NCBI GenBank assembly: GCA_017052515.1
Contig: JAFHKR010000039.1
Coordinates: 744,001 to 808,000 of the forward strand
Length of the DNA stretch: 64,000 nucleotides
Reading direction: 5' to 3'
Origin: Fictibacillus nanhaiensis
GTDB lineage: Bacteria; Bacillota; Bacilli; Bacillales; Fictibacillaceae
The notes beneath the pieces are model-generated. The model did no database searches, was not told where the DNA came from, and worked only from the letters and a program-made list of their open reading frames with translations. The position numbers and the translations under genes were made by a program. Shown piece by piece: positions 39,857-47,606 of this stretch (the first letter of the stretch is position 1; each line of letters opens with the position of its first letter).

Positions 39857-40633
39857 ATGGGAGAGCAAGAATGGTATTTAGAGTATGAGATACATAAAAA
39901 CCGGCCGGGTCTCCTAGGGGATATATCTTCCTTGTTAGGTATGCTTGGAATTAATATCGTCACGATTAACGGTGTTGATAACGAGCGCCGTGGAATGCTT
40001 CTGATCATTGATAACGAAGAAAAGATCAATCGGCTTCAATCGATCTTAGATTCAATGGACAACATTACAGTAACCAAGTTTCGAAAACCGAAGCTGCGTG
40101 ATCGTCTAGCTGTTAGACACGGCAGATATATTGAACGTGATGCAGACGATAAGAAAACGTTTCGTTTTATAAGAGATGAACTTGGTATATTAGTTGACTT
40201 TTTAGCTGAATTATATAAAGTTGAAGGACATAAATTAATCGGCGTTAGAGGCATGCCACGTGTTGGAAAAACGGAAAGTATCGTAGCTTCCAGTGTGTGT
40301 GCGAATAAACGTTGGGTCTTTATATCATCCACGTTGTTGCGTCAGACTGTTAGAAGCATGCTTGCGGATGACGAATACGACTCTGACCACGTTTTTATTA
40401 TTGATGGTGCCGTTTCAGCACGTAATATGAACGATAAGCATTGGCAGCTCATACGAGAGATCATGAGGCTTCCTGCAGCGAAAGTTGTGGAACATCCTGA
40501 TCTTTTTGTTCAGCAAACGGAATATACACTTGATGATTTTGACTATATTATCGAGCTAAAGAGTCATCGTGATGAAGAAATTACATATGAAGCTCTGAAA
40601 CAAGATCAAACAGGATTCGGAAATTTAGAATGA
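39857..40633 (+). CDS. ymfK: YmfK, DUF3388 protein with ACT-like and P-loop-like motifs
   Basis: A 258-residue protein of unknown function conserved in this position. The first 75 residues look like an ACT ligand-binding domain (NRPGLLGDISSLLGMLGINI). The C-terminal part has a Walker A-like GMPRVGKT (132-139) and a hydrophobic-Asp strand VFIIDG (179-184) suitable as Walker B. ATP binding is therefore an inference from the motifs. Ribosome site AAGGAGATG. It lies just before rodZ. Confidence 0.85.
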   Translation: MGEQEWYLEYEIHKNRPGLLGDISSLLGMLGINIVTINGVDNERRGMLLIIDNEEKINRLQSILDSMDNITVTKFRKPKLRDRLAVRHGRYIERDADDKKTFRFIRDELGILVDFLAELYKVEGHKLIGVRGMPRVGKTESIVASSVCANKRWVFISSTLLRQTVRSMLADDEYDSDHVFIIDGAVSARNMNDKHWQLIREIMRLPAAKVVEHPDLFVQQTEYTLDDFDYIIELKSHRDEEITYEALKQDQTGFGNLE

Positions 40634-40651
40634 CGTAAGTAGGTGGGAAGG

Positions 40652-41524
40652 TTGACAGAACTCGGTAAGTTATTAAAAGAAAAACGTGAAGAAAAAGGAA
40701 TGTCACTCGAAGAACTTCAAACAGCAACTAAGATTCAAAAAAGATATCTGGTAGCCATTGAAGAAGGAAAGTATGAAGTACTTCCTGGGTCGTTTTATGC
40801 TAGAGCGTTCATTAAAAATTATTGTGAAGCTGTAGGGTTGCATTATGAGACCATCTTTGATGAGTATGCTCATGAGATACCAAAATCGGCAAAAGAACCA
40901 ACCACAGAGTTTGAACCGCGTTCAAAAAGAGAGCGTTCCGGTGTATCAGATGATCATTCTCTTTTAAAGAGGTTGGTACCGATCATACTTATCGGAGTTT
41001 TGATCGTGGTTGTTCTCTTCATTGTATGGAAGCTCCTTCCTGATGGGAATGATCAAGCGAAAAGCGGCAATGATGCACCAGGTGTTCTATTGGATGCTGA
41101 TGAAAACAAACCACAGAAAAAAGAAGCACCAAAGAAAGAAAAAGAAGATGTAGCTGAAGAAAAGGATGAAAAATCGGAAGCTCCAAAAGAAGAAGAGAAA
41201 CAACAAACGTTAACGAAACTTGAAACAGTCGGTAAAGTAACAACTTATGAATTGAAAGATTCAGAAGAACTAGTTGTGGAACTGAGTGCAAAAGGTCCAA
41301 GTTATGTAGGGATTCAAGATGAAACGAAGAAAAGTTATTTTGATAACCAGATGAAAGAGGGTCAGACGGAAACTTTCGACCTTTCTTCTGCCAAAGAGGT
41401 AACACTAAATATTGGCGCATCTCATGTAACATCTATTAAAATTAATGGGGAAGCATTCACATATCCTGTTCCAGCAACTGAACTGATCCATCAGAAAATC
41501 GTGATTCGTAAGGCTCAACAATAG
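40652..41524 (+). CDS. rodZ: RodZ-like cell-shape protein (YmfM)
   Basis: Membrane protein that links the MreB cytoskeleton to cell-wall synthesis. The 290 residues hold a Xre-type helix-turn-helix (LGKLLKEKREEKGMSLEELQ, first 70), a basic segment, one transmembrane helix (IILIGVLIVVVLFIVWKLL, about 112-130), a charged Lys/Glu-rich linker (about 150-190) and a periplasm-facing DUF4115 domain. The TTG at 40652 was chosen since the GTG at 40643 is within the ribosome site AGGTGGGAAGG. Precedes pgsA, as usual. Confidence 0.9.
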   Translation: MTELGKLLKEKREEKGMSLEELQTATKIQKRYLVAIEEGKYEVLPGSFYARAFIKNYCEAVGLHYETIFDEYAHEIPKSAKEPTTEFEPRSKRERSGVSDDHSLLKRLVPIILIGVLIVVVLFIVWKLLPDGNDQAKSGNDAPGVLLDADENKPQKKEAPKKEKEDVAEEKDEKSEAPKEEEKQQTLTKLETVGKVTTYELKDSEELVVELSAKGPSYVGIQDETKKSYFDNQMKEGQTETFDLSSAKEVTLNIGASHVTSIKINGEAFTYPVPATELIHQKIVIRKAQQ

Positions 41525-41565
41525 TTAAAACAAACTGATCTTGACCGTATTTTGGAGGAATTGCA

Positions 41566-42144
41566 TTGAACTTACCTAATAAGATTACTATTTCTAGGAT
41601 TTTTTTGATCCCTCTCTTCATGATCGTTCTTTTAGGCGATTTTGATTGGGGAGTATGGAAGATAGCGGGTGAAGAACTGCCTGTCACTCATTTTGTAGCT
41701 GCACTGATCTTTATCTTTGCATCAAGTACAGATTGGGTCGACGGCTATTATGCTCGCAAATATAACTTAGTTACGAATCTAGGCAAATTTTTGGACCCAC
41801 TAGCAGATAAGCTGCTTGTTTCAGCAGCACTTGTAGGGTTAGTTGAACTTGGAGCTGCACCTGCATGGATGGTTATTGTTATTCTAAGCCGTGAGTTCGC
41901 TGTTACAGGAATTCGTGCTGTTGCTTCTGCAGAAGGCGAGGTCATTGCAGCAGGACAGATGGGTAAGCTAAAGATGTGGATTCAAATTATTGCGATTTCA
42001 GCTCTATTGCTTCATAATCTTCCATTCGCATGGATCGGATTACCATTTGCAACGATCAGTCTTTGGGCAGCAACACTGATTACCTTATATTCTGGCTGGG
42101 AGTATTTCGTGAACAGCAAACATATTTTATTAAAATCAAAGTAA
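41566..42144 (+). CDS. pgsA: CDP-diacylglycerol-glycerol-3-phosphate 3-phosphatidyltransferase
   Basis: Makes phosphatidylglycerol phosphate at the membrane, the precursor of phosphatidylglycerol. The 192 residues contain several membrane helices and the CDP-alcohol phosphatidyltransferase signature DGYYARKYNLVTNLGKFLD followed by PLADK, with the conserved aspartates. Start is a TTG behind TTTGGAGG. Single gene followed by a terminator. Confidence 0.96.
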   Translation: MNLPNKITISRIFLIPLFMIVLLGDFDWGVWKIAGEELPVTHFVAALIFIFASSTDWVDGYYARKYNLVTNLGKFLDPLADKLLVSAALVGLVELGAAPAWMVIVILSREFAVTGIRAVASAEGEVIAAGQMGKLKMWIQIIAISALLLHNLPFAWIGLPFATISLWAATLITLYSGWEYFVNSKHILLKSK

Positions 42145-42157
42145 TCAAGAATGAAGA

Positions 42158-42188
42158 AAAAACAGGAGCAGAAAACTCCTGTTTTTTT
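42158..42188 (+). terminator. Terminator after pgsA
   Basis: Stem AAACAGGAG / CTCCTGTTT with a 7-base loop and a run of T. Confidence 0.88.
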
Positions 42189-42298
42189 ATTAGCTGTAAG
42201 AGAAAACGCAGAAAACGGAAAGAAATGAAAGCCATTTTTAGAATCTATAAGTTTGAATGATATGAATTGAGAGAATACAATCAAGGAGCGTGTACAAG

Positions 42299-43540
42299 TT
42301 GAATGCAGAGATCATAGCAGTTGGCAGTGAACTTTTATTAGGACAAATCGCAAATACGAATGCTCAGTTTATTTCTAAGGGGCTTGCTGACATCGGAGTG
42401 AACGTTTTTTATCACTCAGTAGCAGGTGATAACCAAAACCGTCTCTCGGCCGTTATTGAAACAGCTAGGTCACGATCTAATTTGATCATCTTTACAGGAG
42501 GTCTAGGACCAACGAAAGACGATCTCACGAAAGAAACGATCGCAAAACTATTTCAAAAGGAATTGGTCCATGATGAAGCTGCTCTTCACTATATAACCAA
42601 TTATTTCGTTCAGACCAATCGAGAGATGACACCGAACAATAAGAAGCAAGCTCTTATTATAGAAGGGTCTACCGTACTGCCGAACGATAATGGAATGGCA
42701 CCTGGAATGGCGTTTACTCATGATAACATCACATGTATACTCCTACCTGGACCACCTAGCGAGATGAGACCGATGTTTAACAATTATGTTATTCCTTATC
42801 TTTATTCTAAGATGGATGTTCAGACTAAGTTTCATTCGAGAGTATTAAGATTTTTTGGGATTGGTGAATCAGTCTTAGAAACCAAGCTTCAGGATCTAAT
42901 CGAGAAACAAAGTAACCCTACGATCGCGCCATTAGCATCTGAACATGAAGTTACGATTCGGCTGACTGCAGCTCACCCTTCAGAAACTGAGGCAAAAAGA
43001 TTGTTAGATGAAGTGGAACAAGAAGTATTAAGTCGTACAGGTTCCCATTTTTACGGATATGATGACGAAACGCTTGAGAAACAGTCATTCGATCTCCTAC
43101 GAAATAATGAGCTGACGATCGCTTCAGCCGAGAGTTTGACGGGCGGACTCTTCAGCAAGATCATCACTGATTTTCCGGGTGCATCTTCCGTTTTTCAAGG
43201 AGGAGCCGTCGTTTATTCGAACGCAATGAAACAATCAATGCTTAAAGTACCTCCTGCTTTAATCGCAGAACATGGTGTTGTAAGTTCACAATGCGCAGAG
43301 TGGATGGCAGAAGAAATTAGAAGACAGACAGAGGTAGATATCGGTATCAGCTTTACAGGTGTTGCGGGTCCTGATGCACAAGAAGACAAGCCAGCAGGTA
43401 CAGTGTTCATCGGAATATCGATGCACGAACAAACACATTCCTACTCATTAAAACTTGCAGGCACAAGAAAGGCGATTCGTGAAAGAACAGTTAAGCATGG
43501 ATTTCGGTATATAAATCAATTGGTCAAAGAAGGACAATAA
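42299..43540 (+). CDS. cinA: CinA (competence-damage inducible protein A)
   Basis: Two-domain protein of 413 residues: an N-terminal MoCF/MogA-like domain (IIAVGSELLLGQIANTNAQF, FTGGLGPTKDDLTKET) and a C-terminal nicotinamide-nucleotide amidase (CinA) domain with ASAESLTGGLFS and GISFTGVAGPDAQED. Family role: recycling of pyridine nucleotide; in naturally competent species linked to RecA, next to which it lies. Translation start TTG at 42299 is 10 bp after AAGGAG; a GTG at 42290 is too near that site. Confidence 0.93.
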   Translation: MNAEIIAVGSELLLGQIANTNAQFISKGLADIGVNVFYHSVAGDNQNRLSAVIETARSRSNLIIFTGGLGPTKDDLTKETIAKLFQKELVHDEAALHYITNYFVQTNREMTPNNKKQALIIEGSTVLPNDNGMAPGMAFTHDNITCILLPGPPSEMRPMFNNYVIPYLYSKMDVQTKFHSRVLRFFGIGESVLETKLQDLIEKQSNPTIAPLASEHEVTIRLTAAHPSETEAKRLLDEVEQEVLSRTGSHFYGYDDETLEKQSFDLLRNNELTIASAESLTGGLFSKIITDFPGASSVFQGGAVVYSNAMKQSMLKVPPALIAEHGVVSSQCAEWMAEEIRRQTEVDIGISFTGVAGPDAQEDKPAGTVFIGISMHEQTHSYSLKLAGTRKAIRERTVKHGFRYINQLVKEGQ

Positions 43541-43546
43541 AAAAAT

Positions 43547-43560
43547 CGAATAAATGTTCG
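43547..43560. promoter_or_regulatory. LexA (DinR) SOS box
   Basis: CGAATAAATGTTCG fits the Bacillus SOS consensus CGAAC-N4-GTTCG with one mismatch. It lies just upstream of the recA -35, a position where LexA blocks the promoter. Confidence 0.85.
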
Positions 43561-43568
43561 TAAAATGA

Positions 43569-43597
43569 TTGGCAAATCTATAAAAAAGAGATATGAT
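43569..43597 (+). promoter_or_regulatory. SigA promoter of recA
   Basis: TTGGCA (43569-43574), 17 bp, TATGAT (43592-43597). The LexA box ends 8 bp upstream. Confidence 0.8.
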
Positions 43598-43666
43598 AGA
43601 GAAGTAGCAAGTTACAGAATTAATGAAACAAAAATACATGCAAAATGAATTTGAGGAGTGAATTGA

Positions 43667-44713
43667 ATGAGCGATAGAAAAGCAGCTCTAGATATGGCTC
43701 TACGCCAAATTGAAAAGCAGTTCGGAAAAGGTTCCATCATGAAATTGGGTGAGCAAACAGAACAGCGAATCTCGACAGTTTCCAGCGGATCGATCACTTT
43801 GGACATCGCACTTGGAATTGGTGGTTACCCTCGTGGAAGAATTATCGAAGTATACGGTCCTGAATCATCAGGTAAAACCACTGTTGCACTTCATGCCATT
43901 GCAGAAGTACAACGTAATGGTGGACAAGCGGCGTTCATTGATGCAGAGCATGCGCTTGACCCTGAATATGCTCAAAAGCTAGGCGTTAACATTGATGAAC
44001 TCTTATTGTCTCAGCCTGATACAGGTGAACAAGCGCTAGAGATCGCTGAAGCTCTTGTAAGAAGTGGAGCAGTTGATATCCTAATTATCGACTCCGTTGC
44101 TGCGCTTGTTCCTAAAGCTGAGATCGAAGGAGAAATGGGTGACTCTCACGTTGGCCTTCAAGCTCGTCTGATGTCACAAGCACTTCGTAAACTTTCAGGT
44201 GCCATTAATAAATCGAAAACCATAGCGGTATTCATCAACCAAATTCGTGAAAAAGTTGGCGTTATGTTCGGAAACCCTGAAACAACTCCAGGAGGAAGAG
44301 CTCTAAAATTCTACTCCTCTGTTCGTCTGGAAGTACGTCGTGCTGAACAGCTGAAACAAGGACAGGATGTTGTTGGTAACAAAACAAAGATTAAAGTTGT
44401 AAAAAATAAAGTGGCTCCTCCGTTTAGAACGGCTGAAGTAGATATCATGTACGGAGAAGGGATCTCGTATCAAGGAGAGATTCTCGATATCGGTTCGGAC
44501 ATTGACATCGTTCAAAAGAGTGGTGCTTGGTATTCTTACGAAGGAGAACGTTTAGGTCAAGGACGTGAGAACTCTAAGCAATTCCTAAAAGAAAACCCTG
44601 AGATTGCATCAGCAATCGTAGCTGAGATCCGCAATTATTATCAGCTAGAAGGGAAAGCGACGGCTGAAGTGGAAGCTCCTTCCTTAGAAGAAGAGTTTGA
44701 GTTAACAGAATAG
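43667..44713 (+). CDS. recA: Recombinase RecA
   Basis: Strand-exchange protein of homologous recombination and co-activator of LexA self-cleavage. The 348 residues carry Walker [10 protein letters not shown] (about 66-74), Walker [13 protein letters not shown], the L2 loop region and [20 protein letters not shown], and an acidic C-terminus. Ribosome site GAGGAG. It has its own promoter with an SOS box, so it is damage-inducible. Confidence 0.99.
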   Translation: MSDRKAALDMALRQIEKQFGKGSIMKLGEQTEQRISTVSSGSITLDIALGIGGYPRGRIIEVYGPESSGKTTVALHAIAEVQRNGGQAAFIDAEHALDPEYAQKLGVNIDELLLSQPDTGEQALEIAEALVRSGAVDILIIDSVAALVPKAEIEGEMGDSHVGLQARLMSQALRKLSGAINKSKTIAVFINQIREKVGVMFGNPETTPGGRALKFYSSVRLEVRRAEQLKQGQDVVGNKTKIKVVKNKVAPPFRTAEVDIMYGEGISYQGEILDIGSDIDIVQKSGAWYSYEGERLGQGRENSKQFLKENPEIASAIVAEIRNYYQLEGKATAEVEAPSLEEEFELTE

Positions 44714-44721
44714 CAATCGGG

Positions 44722-44752
44722 AAGACTGGTCAGATGCGACCGGTCTTTTTTC
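44722..44752 (+). terminator. Terminator after recA
   Basis: Stem AAGACTGGTC / GACCGGTCTT (one G-T pair) with a 6-base loop and TTTTTT. Confidence 0.88.
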
Positions 44753-44921
44753 TATTTCATTGTTCTTTTTAAGTGTTTTGTTCTTCTTTCGCCAATTTGT
44801 TTATTCGTAAAAAAGAACAGACTCATCGCTTGCAAGTTCACTCAAAAATCGCTAAGTTAGCAGGCAAAATATGCTCCTTGCTATTTTTAGGTCAAGCAAT
44901 TATTATAGAAGATTGACTCTC
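44753..44921. other. Intergenic region between recA and rny
   Basis: No gene is visible; B. subtilis has pbpX here. A long-loop inverted repeat (GTTCTTTTT at 44762 and AAAAAGAAC ending 44818) is present but has no obvious role. Confidence 0.5.
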
Positions 44922-44950
44922 TTGACAAGCTTTAGGCACACCTATAAAAT
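44922..44950 (+). promoter_or_regulatory. SigA promoter of rny
   Basis: Perfect TTGACA (44922-44927), 17 bp, TAAAAT (44945-44950), giving a leader of about 130 nt before rny. Confidence 0.75.
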
Positions 44951-45086
44951 GAAGATATATTTTGATTTCTTATGAAATTAAAAGATATGTATAGAATTTG
45001 TACGACATGAATGGTGCACAGCACATGTAAGACGATTGACGCCAAAAATGCAGTATGAAAAGCAGAAAGCAAGAGGAGGTGGGAAT

Positions 45087-46652
45087 ATGCCAAGTTTAGC
45101 AGTATTCATCTCCAGTTTGCTTGTCTCACTAGGTGTCGGTGCTATTGTCGGATATCTTGTTAGGAAATCAATTGCTGAAGCGAAGATTTCAAGCGCAGAA
45201 CGAGCAGCTGCGCAAATTGTTGAAGATGCAAAGCGCGATGCTGACGCCAGCAAGAAAGAAGCGCTGTTAGAAGCAAAAGATGAAATCCATAAGCTACGTA
45301 CCGAAGCTGAACGCGAAATTCGCGAACGTCGAAACGAGCTTCAAAAACAAGAACATCGATTGGTTCAAAAAGAAGAGATCCTAGACAGAAAAAGTGAAAC
45401 TCTTGACAAAAAAGAGGAATCTTTAGAGCGACGTGAGGAGTCTCTCACCAAAAAACAGCGACAAATTGAAGAGATTGAAAGCAAAGTGGAGGAATTGCTA
45501 GAAGAACAACAGCGAGAGCTTGAGCGCATTTCCAGCATTACCAGGGATGAAGCCCGCCAAATTATCATGACTGAAACTGAGAACGAGATGACACATGAGT
45601 TGGCGATGATGGTAAAAGAGATGGAGAACCGTGCGAAAGAAGAAGCGGACAAGAAAGCAAAAGAAATTCTTTCCCTAGCTATCCAACGCTGTGCAGCCGA
45701 TCACGTAGCAGAAACGACAGTTTCTGTAGTAAACCTTCCTAACGATGAAATGAAAGGAAGAATTATTGGACGTGAAGGACGAAACATTAGGACGTTAGAA
45801 ACGTTAACTGGAATTGATTTAATTATTGATGATACTCCAGAAGCCGTTATTCTGTCTGGTTTTGACCCGATCCGCCGTGAAATTGCACGTATGGCTTTGG
45901 ACAAGCTTGTACAGGATGGAAGAATTCACCCTGCACGAATTGAAGAGATGGTTGAAAAATCACGTCGAGAAGTGGATGAGTATATCCGCGAAGTAGGAGA
46001 ACAAACAACATTTGAAGTTGGAGTTCACGGACTTCATCCTGATTTGATTAAAATTCTTGGACGTTTGAAGTATCGTACGAGCTACGGTCAGAACGTACTG
46101 AAACATTCAACAGAAGTGGCCTACTTAGCTGGCTTAATGGCAGCTGAAGTAGGAGAAGACGTTCATCTTGCAAGACGAGCTGGATTGCTTCATGACATCG
46201 GTAAGGCGATTGATCATGAAGTAGAAGGCAGTCACGTAGATATTGGTGTTGAACTTGCTACGAAGTACAAAGAACACCCAGTAGTAATCAACAGCATTGC
46301 GTCTCACCATGGAGACACTGAAGCAACTTCAATCATTGCAACTCTAGTTGCAGCAGCAGATGCACTTTCTGCTGCTAGACCAGGAGCGCGCCGTGAAACA
46401 CTTGAAACGTATATCCGCAGACTTGAAAAGTTAGAAGAGATTTCGGAATCATTTGATGGTGTTGAAAAATCTTTTGCGATCCAAGCAGGTCGTGAGATAC
46501 GTATCATGGTTAAACCGGATATGATTGATGATGTAGCATCATACCGACTAGCACGTGATATTACGAAAAAGATTGAAAGTGAACTGGATTATCCAGGACA
46601 CATTAAAGTGACAGTCATTCGTGAGACTCGAGCAGTTGAATATGCAAAATAA
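45087..46652 (+). CDS. rny: Ribonuclease Y
   Basis: Membrane-anchored endoribonuclease that initiates mRNA decay and scaffolds the degradosome. The 521 residues have one N-terminal helix ([20 protein letters not shown]), a long charged coiled coil (about 30-205), a KH domain ([20 protein letters not shown], about 220-245) and the HD domain with the metal ligands in [15 protein letters not shown] at 45087 behind GAGGAGGTG was chosen over an upstream in-frame start. Followed directly by a terminator; ymdB is missing. Confidence 0.97.
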   Translation: MPSLAVFISSLLVSLGVGAIVGYLVRKSIAEAKISSAERAAAQIVEDAKRDADASKKEALLEAKDEIHKLRTEAEREIRERRNELQKQEHRLVQKEEILDRKSETLDKKEESLERREESLTKKQRQIEEIESKVEELLEEQQRELERISSITRDEARQIIMTETENEMTHELAMMVKEMENRAKEEADKKAKEILSLAIQRCAADHVAETTVSVVNLPNDEMKGRIIGREGRNIRTLETLTGIDLIIDDTPEAVILSGFDPIRREIARMALDKLVQDGRIHPARIEEMVEKSRREVDEYIREVGEQTTFEVGVHGLHPDLIKILGRLKYRTSYGQNVLKHSTEVAYLAGLMAAEVGEDVHLARRAGLLHDIGKAIDHEVEGSHVDIGVELATKYKEHPVVINSIASHHGDTEATSIIATLVAAADALSAARPGARRETLETYIRRLEKLEEISESFDGVEKSFAIQAGREIRIMVKPDMIDDVASYRLARDITKKIESELDYPGHIKVTVIRETRAVEYAK

Positions 46653-46659
46653 AACACAC

Positions 46660-46692
46660 AAAGCGGTGGGAGATCAGTCCTACCGCTTTTTT
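46660..46692 (+). terminator. Terminator after rny
   Basis: Stem AAAGCGGTGGGA / TCCTACCGCTTT (one mismatch-like G-T) and TTTTTT. The space that follows, to the spoVS promoters, has no gene; ymdB would be expected here. Confidence 0.85.
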
Positions 46693-46817
46693 CTATGGGG
46701 TATTTCGTATAGATATGTGGAGTGAAGCTTGTGATCAAAGCAATCAATGGCGTTCTTTGATAAAAGAGCGATTTACTTGTAAAATTCATCAAAGTTTTAA
46801 TAAAAATCCACTTTTTG

Positions 46818-46843
46818 GTTTGAAAGAACTTCGTTAAGGGTAC
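46818..46843 (+). promoter_or_regulatory. SigB-like promoter candidate upstream of spoVS
   Basis: GTTTGA (46818-46823), 14 bp, GGGTAC (46838-46843), matching the general-stress consensus GTTTAA-N14-GGGTAT at 10 of 12 positions. Confidence 0.4.
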
Positions 46844-46925
46844 TAGAATATCGGGGTTTATTCATAGGGGCAGCTGCTTTAACAAATCAGCAAATAAGAG
46901 AGAGAATGCACAATTTTGTTTCGGC

Positions 46926-46951
46926 AGGAATACAAGCCTAAATCAATGAAT
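46926..46951 (+). promoter_or_regulatory. SigH promoter of spoVS
   Basis: AGGAATA (46926-46932), 14 bp, then TGAAT (46947-46951), fitting SigH (AGGAnnT and GAAT). B. subtilis spoVS is known to be SigH-dependent. Confidence 0.6.
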
Positions 46952-46991
46952 ATAGTAGAACAGGTATCTATCCTGAAGGAGGTTCAAAACA

Positions 46992-47252
46992 ATGGAAATA
47001 TTAAAAGTTTCAGCAAAATCTAACCCCAACTCTGTAGCTGGTGCACTTGCTGGTGTTCTCCGGGAACGTGGAGGCGCTGAAATTCAGGCAATCGGAGCAG
47101 GTGCATTAAACCAAGCTGTTAAAGCAGTAGCGATCGCACGAGGTTTCGTAGCACCGAGCGGAGTTGACCTCATTTGTATTCCAGCATTTACAGATATCTT
47201 AATCGATGGGGAAGAACGAACGGCCATTAAATTAATTGTTGAACCGCGCTAA
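46992..47252 (+). CDS. spoVS: Stage V sporulation protein S
   Basis: An 86-residue Alba-like protein needed for normal spore coat and septum development; among the most conserved sporulation proteins. EILKVSAKSNPNSVAGALAG, EIQAIGAGALNQAVKA and GVDLICIPAFTDI match it throughout. Ribosome site GAAGGAGG. It forms a single-gene unit between its promoters and a terminator. Confidence 0.98.
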   Translation: MEILKVSAKSNPNSVAGALAGVLRERGGAEIQAIGAGALNQAVKAVAIARGFVAPSGVDLICIPAFTDILIDGEERTAIKLIVEPR

Positions 47253-47259
47253 TTAAAGT

Positions 47260-47297
47260 GAAACCTGCTTGCTCATCAAAAGAGTAAGCAGGTTTTT
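47260..47297 (+). terminator. Terminator after spoVS
   Basis: Stem AAACCTGCTTgCTC / GAGtAAGCAGGTTT with a short loop and TTTTT. Confidence 0.88.
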
Positions 47298-47393
47298 AGT
47301 TTTGTAGACATATTTTCTTTTTAGAAGGTATGCGAAGAATAAGAGAAGGAAATGCGGAAACACATCTAGAATTGTAAAAGAGTAGTAACTTTT

Positions 47394-47407
47394 TTAAAGC
47401 GCTTTCA
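47394..47407. promoter_or_regulatory. cre site (CcpA catabolite control)
   Basis: TTAAAGCGCTTTCA differs from the ideal palindrome TGAAAGCGCTTTCA at one position. It lies about 90 bp upstream of the predicted korA transcription start, so it could activate korAB or affect a more distal promoter. Confidence 0.65.
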
Positions 47408-47453
47408 TTTATTTACATTTTTTGTAATAGTTTGAATAATGATAGGCGAATAC

Positions 47454-47482
47454 TTGCATTTTTATGAAGTTAAGTCTAGAAT
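47454..47482 (+). promoter_or_regulatory. SigA promoter of korAB
   Basis: TTGCAT (47454-47459), 17 bp, TAGAAT (47477-47482). The leader to korA is about 118 nt. Confidence 0.6.
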
Positions 47483-47606
47483 TGTAGACGTTTAGTACAT
47501 AATTTAAGTAGACGTGATAATGCGCGTTCAACACAACATGAAACCATACTAAATCAAACTATTGATTGAAAAATTTAACGTTTGGGTTACTGAAAGGGTG
47601 GAGTAC

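Larger units (their letters stand above)
47365..47497 (+). repeat. Pair of 23-bp direct repeats around the korA promoter region
   Basis: Copies at 47365-47387 and 47475-47497 share TCTAGAATTGTA and a downstream TAGTA in the same register, 19 of 23 positions, 110 bp apart. The second copy includes the -10 of the korA promoter; the first lies just upstream of the cre site. They could be a duplicated promoter or two operators. Confidence 0.6.

Noticed and set aside
41019..41432. 137-residue minus-strand frame opposite rodZ
   Set aside because: Lies fully inside rodZ, is Leu/His-rich from reversed Lys/Glu codons and has no motif.
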